NCBI GenBank assembly: GCA_947484105.1
Contig: CANKON010000130.1
Location: 1 to 5,000 of the forward strand
Origin: Methylococcaceae bacterium
GTDB taxonomy: Bacteria > Pseudomonadota > Gammaproteobacteria > Methylococcales > Methylomonadaceae
DNA length: 5,000 nucleotides
Direction of reading: 5' to 3'
Position numbers and translations under genes: made by a program. The notes below the pieces were generated by a model. The model ran no database searches. It was given only the letters and a program-made list of their open reading frames with translations, and had not been told where the DNA came from. Within the stretch, counting starts at the first letter, position 1, and the number at the start of each line of letters is the position of its first letter. Positions 1-5,000 of the stretch are shown piece by piece.

Positions 1-657
1 ACTTTCTTGAAAAACCAGAAATGGCGCCGCTTGTTGTTGCGTTGAACGATCAATAGCTTCCCAAAGTTGCAACAAATAATTCAAATCCCATTGCAATTCT
101 TCAACGTTTTTCCCACAACCTGCGGTTCTGACAATCAAACCCATATTTTCAGGAATTTCTAAAGCGTGCATCGCATCGCGTAATTCGTTTCGGGTTTCGC
201 CTTCAATACGCCGTGAAATACCGCCTGCTTTGGGATTATTCGGCATCAAAACTAAATACGTTCCCGCCAAACTAATGTAAGTCGTCAACGCCGCGCCTTT
301 GTTGCCGCGCTCTTCTTTTTCAATTTGAACGATGACTTCTTGCCCAATGCGAATTAAATCTTTAACAGCTGGGCGACGTGGTTTTGTGCCATCTTCTGAC
401 GCTGCTGTGGGCGAAACGGGACGACGATAATGCGGGGCGATTTCTTTGAAAGGCAAAAAACCGTGTTTTTCCGCACCATAATTGACGAAAGCCGCTTCTA
501 AACTGGCTTCAACGTGCGTGATAATGCCTTTGTAAATGTTCGATTTTTTTTGTTCTTTCGAGGGAATTTCAATGTCGAAATCGTAAAGTTTATTTCCGTC
601 AACTAATGCGACGCGCAGCTCTTCAGCTTGCGAGGCATTGATTAGCATTCTTTTCAT
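1..657 (-). CDS. rne: Ribonuclease E, N-terminal part (runs off left edge)
   Basis: Endoribonuclease E starts most mRNA decay, matures rRNA and tRNA, and in gammaproteobacteria scaffolds the membrane-bound degradosome. The 219 codons seen here align closely with the E. coli N-terminus. They cover the start of the RNase H-like fold (residues 1-35), the S1 RNA-binding domain (about 36-125; [21 protein letters not shown]) and the 5'-sensor region. Residues matching the E. coli 5'-monophosphate sensor are all present with a constant +8 offset: G132, V136, R177 and T178. The offset comes from a slightly longer S1 loop at residues 76-97. The catalytic DNase I-like domain, zinc link and degradosome scaffold lie outside the window. 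The start is ATG at 655-657, preceded by AAGGA (666-670) eight bases away. RNase G is excluded by the MKRMLINA opening. The gene diverges from prfA and has a long, possibly autoregulatory leader. Confidence 0.97.
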   Translation of the reverse strand, partial: MKRMLINASQAEELRVALVDGNKLYDFDIEIPSKEQKKSNIYKGIITHVEASLEAAFVNYGAEKHGFLPFKEIAPHYRRPVSPTAASEDGTKPRRPAVKDLIRIGQEVIVQIEKEERGNKGAALTTYISLAGTYLVLMPNNPKAGGISRRIEGETRNELRDAMHALEIPENMGLIVRTAGCGKNVEELQWDLNYLLQLWEAIDRSTQQQAAPFLVFQES

Positions 658-665
658 GTTTGTTG

Positions 666-670
666 TCCTT
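666..670 (-). promoter_or_regulatory. Ribosome binding site of rne
   Basis: The minus strand reads AAGGA, eight bases before the rne ATG (657-655). This is a good Shine-Dalgarno match and confirms the chosen start, which also matches the E. coli protein start. Confidence 0.8.
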
Positions 671-837
671 GTTGTGACCTGCGCTGTATGGGTGCGTGTG
701 ACTAAACAGCTCGTGAATTAAAACGGGGTTTTTATCTAGGCGGCTTTTATGTGACGTTTGTATGAAAAACGAAAGTGTGCGGGTAGATAGTCGTTTCAGC
801 GGATTAGTCAGGCGAAAGGTCAGGCAGGTATTTTTAA

Positions 838-866
838 ACGTTCGTCTTGGGTCGAACGTAAAACCC
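838..866 (-). promoter_or_regulatory. Possible H-type RNA pseudoknot in the rne leader
   Basis: On the minus strand, ACGTTCG (859-853) pairs perfectly with CGAACGT (844-838) across the 8-nt loop ACCCAAGA. The loop's ACCC (852-849) can pair with GGGT (866-863) just upstream. This gives a 4-bp stem, a 3-nt crossing loop, a 7-bp stem and a 4-nt loop, which are lengths typical of classical H-type pseudoknots. The 7-bp stem is seen directly; the pseudoknot and any function are inference. Confidence 0.4.
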
Positions 867-913
867 GAAATTCAGTTTGAGCTTTAGAGCGTCTCAAAGT
901 CGCTATTTCAATC

Positions 914-951
914 ATCGCCAATAGATTTTCTGTTATTTTAACGGTGGCGAT
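914..951 (-). repeat. Inverted repeat / stem-loop near the rne transcript 5' end
   Basis: ATCGCCA (914-920) and TGGCGAT (945-951) form a perfect 7-bp inverted repeat around 24 bases. Inside the loop, GTTA and TAAC (932-942) form a smaller hairpin. It would sit about 20 nt from the predicted 5' end of rne mRNA, where a stem-loop could affect 5'-end recognition. It has no downstream T run, so it is not an intrinsic terminator. Confidence 0.4.
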
Positions 952-966
952 TTTCATAAGTTTGAT

Positions 967-1001
967 TAAAACCGTGCCACTATAACAATCTTACGGTTTT
1001 A
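967..1001. repeat. 9-bp inverted repeat over the rne promoter (possible operator)
   Basis: TAAAACCGT (967-975) and ACGGTTTTA (993-1001) are perfect inverted copies separated by 17 bp, with half-sites 26 bp centre to centre. The predicted rne -10 (979-984) lies between the arms, one arm covers the predicted start site, and the other lies in the spacer against the -35. This is the usual position of a repressor operator. No regulator is identified. Confidence 0.4.
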
Positions 1002-1007
1002 CTTCAA
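979..1007 (-). promoter_or_regulatory. Candidate sigma-70 promoter for rne
   Basis: On the minus strand a -35-like TTGAAG (1007-1002) is followed after exactly 17 bp by TATAGT (984-979), a 5 of 6 match to the -10 consensus. Transcription would start near 972. The spacing is optimal and the direction fits rne. It is partly enclosed by a 9-bp inverted repeat that could be an operator. Confidence 0.55.
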
Positions 1008-1035
1008 TTGACAGTTAAAATAGAGTAAGTAAAAG
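1008..1035 (+). promoter_or_regulatory. Possible distal promoter for prfA (perfect -35, weak -10)
   Basis: A perfect TTGACA (1008-1013) is followed after 16 bp by TAAAAG (1030-1035), which matches 4 of 6 -10 positions. It abuts the predicted rne -35 back to back, and TCAATTGA (1004-1011) is a palindrome across the junction. If active it would give prfA a leader of about 115 nt. The weak -10 keeps confidence low. Confidence 0.3.
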
Positions 1036-1109
1036 CAGCGGTGATGAATGCGCTTAGAAAGATGAATAACAAAATAAACGATTAGGGCGAATTTATTCAC
1101 GCTTATTAT

Positions 1110-1118
1110 TGCTAGAAT
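1110..1118 (+). promoter_or_regulatory. Extended -10 promoter candidate for prfA
   Basis: TGCTAGAAT fits the extended -10 form TGNTATAAT with one mismatch in the hexamer. No strong -35 lies at the right distance, which extended -10 promoters can tolerate. Transcription would start near 1125, leaving about 33 nt before the prfA ATG. Confidence 0.45.
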
Positions 1119-1157
1119 ACAAAATTAGATTTCAAAATTTTAACCATATCAAACTCA

Positions 1158-2243
1158 ATGAAACCATCGATAGAACAAAAATTACAAAATTTGTGCGAAC
1201 GCCACGACGAAATTTCTGCGTTACTTTCCGAACCCGAAACACAAAGCAATCAAAATAAATTTCGCGCGTTAAGCCAAGAATATGCCCAAATTAGTCCGCT
1301 TGTAGATTGTTACAAACGTTATGAATCACTTTTAGAATCGCTTGTCGCCGCAAAAGAAATGGCAAATGACAGCGACCCAGAAATGCGTGAATTGGCAAAA
1401 GAAGAAATCTCAGAAACGCAAAATGACATAGAAGCCTTAGAAAATGAATTACAGGTTTTGCTTTTACCCAAAGATCCGAATGACACGCGCAACATTTTCT
1501 TAGAAGTTAGAGCTGGAACAGGCGGCGACGAAGCGGCGATTTTTTCAGGCGATTTGGCTCGAATGTATCAACGTTTTGCGGAGAAAAAAGGCTGGCAAAC
1601 GGAAATTATTAACGAAAGCGAAGGTGAACACGGCGGTTATAAAGAAATTATCTTTCGTGTTTCGGGACGTGACGTGTATTCACAATTGAAATTTGAATCT
1701 GGCACACATCGCGTGCAACGTGTTCCCGAAACGGAATCACAAGGTCGAATTCACACCTCAGCTTGCACTGTTGCGATTATGCCTGAAGTAGAAGAAATTG
1801 ACGCAATTGACATCAATCCTGCGGATTTGAAAGTCGATACGTTTCGAGCTTCAGGTGCAGGCGGTCAGCACATCAATAAAACCGAATCCGCAATCCGAAT
1901 TACGCACATTCCAACAGGGACGATTGTGGAATGCCAAGACGAACGCTCACAACATAAAAATCGGGCAATTGCGATGGCATTATTGTCGTCGCGGATTCTT
2001 TCTGCAAAACAAGAAAAACAACACGCAGAACAATCGTCAATGCGGAAATTACAAGTCGGTAGCGGTGACCGTTCGGAACGCATTCGCACTTACAATTATC
2101 CACAAGGTCGATTAACTGACCATCGCATTAACTTAACGTTGTATAAACTTGATGACATTATGCAAGGTGGTTTAGAACAAGTGATTCAACCGTTAATTAG
2201 TGAATATCAAGCGGAATTATTAACGCAATTGGGCAGCGATTAA
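1158..2243 (+). CDS. prfA: Peptide chain release factor 1 (RF1)
   Basis: RF1 recognises UAA and UAG in the ribosomal A site and triggers hydrolysis of peptidyl-tRNA. The protein has 361 residues, against 360 in E. coli, and both begin MKPSI, which supports this start. The N-terminal helical domain is about residues 1-110. The decoding domain carries the PxT anticodon-like motif as P190-E191-T192 inside [15 protein letters not shown]. The catalytic GGQ is at 235-237 within [10 protein letters not shown]237 is the expected PrmC methylation target. The segment [11 protein letters not shown] (258-268) is typical of the family. The PxT motif separates it from RF2, which uses SPF. No clear Shine-Dalgarno precedes the ATG. 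Unlike many gammaproteobacteria, there is no hemA immediately upstream and no prmC downstream. Instead slyX follows with zero spacing. Confidence 0.98.
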   Translation: MKPSIEQKLQNLCERHDEISALLSEPETQSNQNKFRALSQEYAQISPLVDCYKRYESLLESLVAAKEMANDSDPEMRELAKEEISETQNDIEALENELQVLLLPKDPNDTRNIFLEVRAGTGGDEAAIFSGDLARMYQRFAEKKGWQTEIINESEGEHGGYKEIIFRVSGRDVYSQLKFESGTHRVQRVPETESQGRIHTSACTVAIMPEVEEIDAIDINPADLKVDTFRASGAGGQHINKTESAIRITHIPTGTIVECQDERSQHKNRAIAMALLSSRILSAKQEKQHAEQSSMRKLQVGSGDRSERIRTYNYPQGRLTDHRINLTLYKLDDIMQGGLEQVIQPLISEYQAELLTQLGSD

Positions 2244-2453
2244 ATGATTGAAAATCGTCTGATGGAATTGGAAATTAAAGTGTCGTATCAGGAAGATTTG
2301 CTGCAAATTTTGAATGACATTATCGCCACGCAACAGCAACAAATTGACCGCCTTGAAGTTGCGTTTAAAAACGTAAATGAACGAGTACAAAGTTTGGCGA
2401 CAAAAATGCCTGATGATTCCACGCCCCAAAATGAAATCCCGCCACATTATTAA
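2244..2453 (+). CDS. slyX: SlyX family protein
   Basis: This is a 69-residue protein of the SlyX family, about the usual size (E. coli SlyX is 72). The opening ENRLMELEIKVSYQEDLLQILN matches the family pattern of a heptad-rich coiled coil around residues 3-50. The C-terminus ends PPHY (66-69), the conserved SlyX tail. No enzymatic residues are apparent, and the molecular role of the family is unknown. The name comes from proximity to slyD in E. coli, and no slyD is seen here. The ATG directly abuts the prfA stop (TAAATG), and no clear Shine-Dalgarno is present, so translation probably depends on ribosomes finishing prfA. Confidence 0.92.
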   Translation: MIENRLMELEIKVSYQEDLLQILNDIIATQQQQIDRLEVAFKNVNERVQSLATKMPDDSTPQNEIPPHY

Positions 2454-2984
2454 ATGTTAATTCGCGTTGCACTTTGGCTATTTTTATTGTGTTTGCCGAT
2501 ATTTTTATTGGCAAAAGCATTGCTGATTTTTACCTTTTTTGTGATTGCGTCTTTCGCGATGAAAGGCGCAATTTTTTTAATGTTTGCCGCCTTTAGCTTG
2601 TTTATTTTTTCGGGCATGGTTTTCGTTTTCAAAAACTTATGGCAAACGTTTCAACAGTATTTTTCGCCTGAACAACACCAAAAACGCAAAATTCTATTTA
2701 CTGAAAATCAAAAAACAAACCGTCAACGATTGTTGCATTTCCAACGTTTGCAGCTCGATTATTTCAAAGAGCGGCAACGTAAGAAAATCCTCGAACAAAA
2801 TAATATAAAACACATTAACGCGCTTTCAGGTGCCATTGAACGAGATTTAAAACGGATTAAAGCGCAGATTTCTGATGAGTATTTTTCACAATTGGAGCTT
2901 GAAAATCACCGTTATCGTGTGCAACAAAACGAGAAGGCTCTGTTAGAATTGCATCAAAAAATTGCAACTATCGCGGGCAAATAG
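2454..2984 (+). CDS. Unrecognised membrane protein with coiled-coil tail
   Basis: I do not recognise this 176-residue protein. Residues 4-59 are strongly hydrophobic, broken by K21 and K37. This suggests two membrane segments (about 5-34 and 38-59), or three short ones. R4 and the positive residues after 60 (K60, then KRK at 77-79) suggest the C-terminal part is cytoplasmic. Residues 73-170 are highly charged, rich in Q, K, R and E, and look like a long helical coiled coil (EIERDL-like and QLELEN-type heptads near 126-170). No catalytic motif or cleavable signal peptide is evident. The ATG abuts the slyX stop (TAAATG) with no clear Shine-Dalgarno, so it is probably translationally coupled. 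The next gene, also unrecognised and helical, follows two bases later and may encode a partner. A structural or scaffold role is possible but unproven. Confidence 0.8.
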   Translation: MLIRVALWLFLLCLPIFLLAKALLIFTFFVIASFAMKGAIFLMFAAFSLFIFSGMVFVFKNLWQTFQQYFSPEQHQKRKILFTENQKTNRQRLLHFQRLQLDYFKERQRKKILEQNNIKHINALSGAIERDLKRIKAQISDEYFSQLELENHRYRVQQNEKALLELHQKIATIAGK

Positions 2985-2986
2985 CA

Positions 2987-3526
2987 ATGTTAAAAGATTG
3001 GCTTTTAAATATCGTCACCACTATTCATGAATTGAAAACCGCAAATTTAACGTGGAAACGCAATAATCAAGAACAACAAGCGGCGTTAAAACAAGCCCAA
3101 GTTTTAGCCGAAAAAGCGATGATTGCAGAATTAAAAAAACGCAGCAGCCAGTTAAAACATGAACTGACGATTTTACAAACACAGCACAACGCCGAATTGT
3201 TAATGTTCAAAACCAAATGCAAGCAAGACGTGAAAGATTACAAACAATATCTTGCGTCGCTCGACCAACTTAAAGATTCCATTCACAGCAGTTACACGCA
3301 TTTGCCCGAAGCCGTGGCGTTTACGATTCATCATCACGCGAAATATCTTTTAAATGAAATGTGGGAAACCACTGATTTTGAAGAAAAAATGCGCCGCGAA
3401 ATTCAGTTAATTCGTTTTATGTCTACGGTTCACGAAGATGCGCGGTTGTATTTGGAAGGTGAAAGTAAAGATTCCTTGCCTGAACGGACGTTGACGTTTA
3501 TTGAAAGTAAATCCGAGTTTAAATAG
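2987..3526 (+). CDS. Unrecognised soluble helical/coiled-coil protein
   Basis: This 179-residue protein has no family I recognise. It has no membrane segment or signal peptide and is probably cytoplasmic. Residues 14-100 are a continuous charged helix, rich in Q, K, E, A and L, likely a coiled coil. A second helical part (about 108-160) contains the cluster HHHAKYLLNEMWE (115-127), then a conserved-looking EKMRREIQLIRFM stretch (133-145). Three consecutive histidines (115-117) could bind metal, but no other ligands can be assigned. The start lies two bases after the preceding stop and lacks a clear Shine-Dalgarno, so coupling to the membrane-protein gene is likely. Shared helical character and tight spacing suggest that the two products interact; that is inference. 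Confidence 0.8.
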   Translation: MLKDWLLNIVTTIHELKTANLTWKRNNQEQQAALKQAQVLAEKAMIAELKKRSSQLKHELTILQTQHNAELLMFKTKCKQDVKDYKQYLASLDQLKDSIHSSYTHLPEAVAFTIHHHAKYLLNEMWETTDFEEKMRREIQLIRFMSTVHEDARLYLEGESKDSLPERTLTFIESKSEFK

Positions 3527-3527
3527 A

Positions 3528-3533
3528 GAGGTG
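3528..3533 (+). promoter_or_regulatory. Strong ribosome binding site of tpiA
   Basis: GAGGTG lies five bases before the ATG at 3539. It is the only strong Shine-Dalgarno among the five rightward genes. It fixes the tpiA start upstream of the usual family N-terminus, so the extra N-terminal residues are probably translated. It also suggests translation independent of the upstream genes. Confidence 0.8.
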
Positions 3534-3538
3534 GCATT

Positions 3539-4618
3539 ATGAACACGATTTATAGAAATTATTACCGCCAACGCACCGCAAATCAGTGGCGCAAAACGCC
3601 TGCAGAACACGGCGACCCCAGCGCGATTCGTCCTTTTTTAGCGGGTAATTGGAAAATGAATTTAATTCCGCGTGCTGGCGTGGCGTTGGCAGCGCGAATT
3701 TTCGATTTATGTCGTGACGTGAAAGATGTCGATATGGGATTTGCCCCGCCTTTTACGGGACTTTCAACGCTGGCAGATTATATCGAACCTGATTTTTTGC
3801 AACGCGAATACGGCATTGGACGAAATGTTTTTCTGCTTGCACAAGATACGTTTTTTGAATCAAAAGGCGCGTTCACGGGCGAAATTTCGTCCGATATGCT
3901 GGCAGCAATTGGCGTAGATCGAGTCATTATTGGGCATTCAGACCGCCGCGCCAATTTGGGCAAATATTTCGGTTTTAGTTCAAGCGTGGCGCGACGATTG
4001 TCCAAAGATTTTTTAACACACACACTGAAACGATTAAGCCAACGCGAACAGTCTCAGCCACAAGTTTTAGCGACGATTGAACATTTGCTCGATGACAAAA
4101 ATAGTGACGTATTGGCGGGTTTGGCGACGTTTTTAGAAGCCGAATTAAACGAACGGGCGGGCGAAAGTGACGAAGCCATTCAACGAAAAGTTCAAGCCGC
4201 GTTGGCAAATGGGTTACAGGTGATTTTGTGTTGTGGTGAAAATCGAGAAGCGCGTGAAATGCGCGAAACCTTTAAATTGCTTGAACGTCAATTACGAATT
4301 GCGTTGGAGGGTGTCGCGCGTCCAATGATGTCCGAAATGATTATTGCATACGAACCGATTTGGGCGATTGGTGAAGGCGCGAAACCTGCGCCGTTAGAAC
4401 AAATTGCCGAAGTTCACGATTTTATTCGTAATTTGTTGATGGATTTGTACGGCGAACAAATTGCGGCGCGAGTGCGAATTTTATACGGTGGCAACGTGAA
4501 GCCCGATAATATCAGCGCGATAATGGAATTGGCTGGCGTGGATGGTGCGCTTGTGGGTGGCGCAAGTTTAAACGCCACCGATTTTGCAAAAATTATTCGT
4601 TTTGGTTTGCCTGATTAA
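3539..4618 (+). CDS. tpiA: Triosephosphate isomerase, enlarged divergent form
   Basis: TIM interconverts dihydroxyacetone phosphate and glyceraldehyde 3-phosphate in glycolysis and gluconeogenesis. The catalytic set is present: N37 and K39 in AGNWKMN, H133 in IIGHS, and E272 in AYEPIWAIG. The phosphate-binding YGGNV (316-320) and GALVGGASL (336-344) segments are also present. The protein is unusual in four ways. It has 359 residues against about 250. It has an extra basic N-terminus of about 28 residues. It has a charged helical insertion at about residues 140-218, between the catalytic His and Glu. It reads HSDRR where the family has HSERR. A smaller expansion of about 10 residues lies near 83-98. 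The start is fixed by the Shine-Dalgarno at 3528-3533. It could be the housekeeping enzyme of a divergent lineage or a second, specialised TIM paralogue. The family is certain; full activity is likely but not assured. Confidence 0.93.
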   Translation: MNTIYRNYYRQRTANQWRKTPAEHGDPSAIRPFLAGNWKMNLIPRAGVALAARIFDLCRDVKDVDMGFAPPFTGLSTLADYIEPDFLQREYGIGRNVFLLAQDTFFESKGAFTGEISSDMLAAIGVDRVIIGHSDRRANLGKYFGFSSSVARRLSKDFLTHTLKRLSQREQSQPQVLATIEHLLDDKNSDVLAGLATFLEAELNERAGESDEAIQRKVQAALANGLQVILCCGENREAREMRETFKLLERQLRIALEGVARPMMSEMIIAYEPIWAIGEGAKPAPLEQIAEVHDFIRNLLMDLYGEQIAARVRILYGGNVKPDNISAIMELAGVDGALVGGASLNATDFAKIIRFGLPD

Positions 4619-5000
4619 AAATTTAAAGCCACTTTTAATGCCTGTAAAAATGCCTGATTTTCGTCAGGTGTTCCGACGGTCACACGCAAACAATCTTTTA
4701 ATAATCCGCCTTGCGGATGGACATTTTTAATCAAAACGCCCTGCTCTTTTATGGCTTCAAAAATGTTTGTGGCTTGATTTTCGGGCGTTTTGAATAAAAT
4801 GAAATTTGCCGCACTTTCAAAAGCGGTAATGCCATTCAGTGAATTTAACGCTAACAACATTAACGATCTTTCTGCACAAATCGCGGCGGTTTGTTCATCG
4901 AAAACGGCTTTATTTTCCAACGCAAATTGCACGCTTGTTTGTGTCAACACATTGATATTGTAAGGCAACCGAATTTTGTGCAGTTGCTCAATGATTTCAT
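4615..5000 (-). CDS. hisC: Histidinol-phosphate aminotransferase, C-terminal part (runs off right edge)
   Basis: HisC is a PLP-dependent fold-type I aminotransferase that makes L-histidinol phosphate from imidazole-acetol phosphate and glutamate in histidine synthesis. The visible 128 or so C-terminal residues include RLPYNINVLTQ, the family's K-R-P-[YF]-N-[VIL]-N segment, then the small C-terminal domain. They end with LRVTVGTPDENQAFLQAL, typical of HisC. The Arg of LRVTVGT (codon at 4684-4686) corresponds to the substrate carboxylate-binding arginine of the superfamily. The PLP lysine and the start lie beyond the window. The reading frame is open to the right edge without a stop. A leucine TTG codon at 4966-4968 is internal, not a start. 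The gene converges on tpiA, and the two stop codons share TTAA. Confidence 0.92.
   Translation of the reverse strand, partial: EIIEQLHKIRLPYNINVLTQTSVQFALENKAVFDEQTAAICAERSLMLLALNSLNGITAFESAANFILFKTPENQATNIFEAIKEQGVLIKNVHPQGGLLKDCLRVTVGTPDENQAFLQALKVALNF

Larger units (their letters stand above)
658..972 (-). promoter_or_regulatory. Long structured 5' leader of rne
   Basis: If the promoter at 979-1007 is used, rne mRNA has a leader of about 315 nt, comparable to the long E. coli rne leader through which RNase E controls its own mRNA level. Reading the minus strand, three potential structures follow one another. The first is a 7-bp stem (951-945 with 920-914) whose loop contains a small GTTA/TAAC hairpin. 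The second is a hairpin of 4 bp, a bulged G and 3 bp with loop CGC (899-882). The third is a 7-bp stem (859-853 with 844-838) that can form a pseudoknot with an upstream GGGT. A weak AAAAC/GTTTT hairpin lies further down, near 735-720. The structures are read by eye. Equivalence to the E. coli leader hairpins is inferred from position only, with no sequence match shown. Confidence 0.5.

Noticed and set aside
762..887. Plus-strand open frame of 41 codons (starts MKNESVRVD) antisense to the rne leader.
   Set aside because: It has no Shine-Dalgarno, no recognisable protein features, and lies in a region better explained as the rne leader.
1063..1099. Inverted repeat TGAATAA / TTATTCA upstream of prfA.
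   Set aside because: It is short, purely AT-type with a 23-nt spacer in an AT-rich region; chance is likely.
1855..2115. Open frames on both strands inside the 3' half of prfA.
   Set aside because: They lie entirely within the certain RF1 gene, have no family-like sequence and are shadows of its codon use.
3407..4208. Minus-strand open frames overlapping the end of the soluble helical gene and the tpiA gene.
   Set aside because: They sit opposite genes with strong protein-level support and carry no recognisable motifs or start signals.
3539..4618. Possibility that the long TIM is a fusion with a second enzyme domain.
   Set aside because: The extra sequence lies inside the barrel rather than at an end, is only about 70-80 charged helical residues, and shows no known domain motif.
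4646..4668. On the minus strand, CCTGA and TCAGG form a small hairpin followed by CATTTTT near the end of hisC, resembling a terminator.
   Set aside because: The stem is only 5 bp, lies inside the hisC coding region before its stop, and would cut the protein's message short.

Overview
This AT-rich window fits a gammaproteobacterial chromosome. The RNase E N-terminus is very close to the Escherichia coli protein (opening MKRMLINA, then GAALTT and GGISRR). RF1 begins MKPSI as in E. coli, and a SlyX protein ending PPHY is present. The base composition and two unrecognised operon genes argue against an enteric. A sulfur-oxidising or other free-living gammaproteobacterium is possible, but this is only a guess. 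I see no mobile element, CRISPR array, tRNA or rRNA.

Layout. Positions 1-657 (minus) hold the first 219 codons of rne, which runs off the left edge. Positions 658-1157 are a divergent intergenic region of 500 bases. It holds a candidate rne promoter, a leader of about 315 nt with three consecutive potential RNA structures including a possible H-type pseudoknot, and candidate promoters for the rightward genes. Positions 1158-4618 (plus) carry five tightly packed genes: prfA, slyX, a small membrane protein with a coiled-coil tail, a soluble helical protein, and an unusual 359-residue triosephosphate isomerase. Positions 4615-5000 (minus) are the C-terminal part of hisC, whose stop codon overlaps that of tpiA.

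How the genes relate. rne (mRNA decay) and prfA (translation termination) diverge from a shared control region, and rne is probably autoregulated through its leader, as in E. coli. prfA, slyX and the membrane-protein gene are joined by zero-gap TAA/ATG junctions without clear Shine-Dalgarno sites, so translational coupling is likely. tpiA has a strong Shine-Dalgarno of its own.

The points most worth a second look are the isomerase (N-terminal extension, a large insertion between the catalytic His and Glu, and Asp in place of the near-universal Glu of HSERR), the unrecognised membrane/soluble gene pair, and the structured rne leader with a 9-bp inverted repeat around its promoter. No clearly new biological system is demonstrated here.
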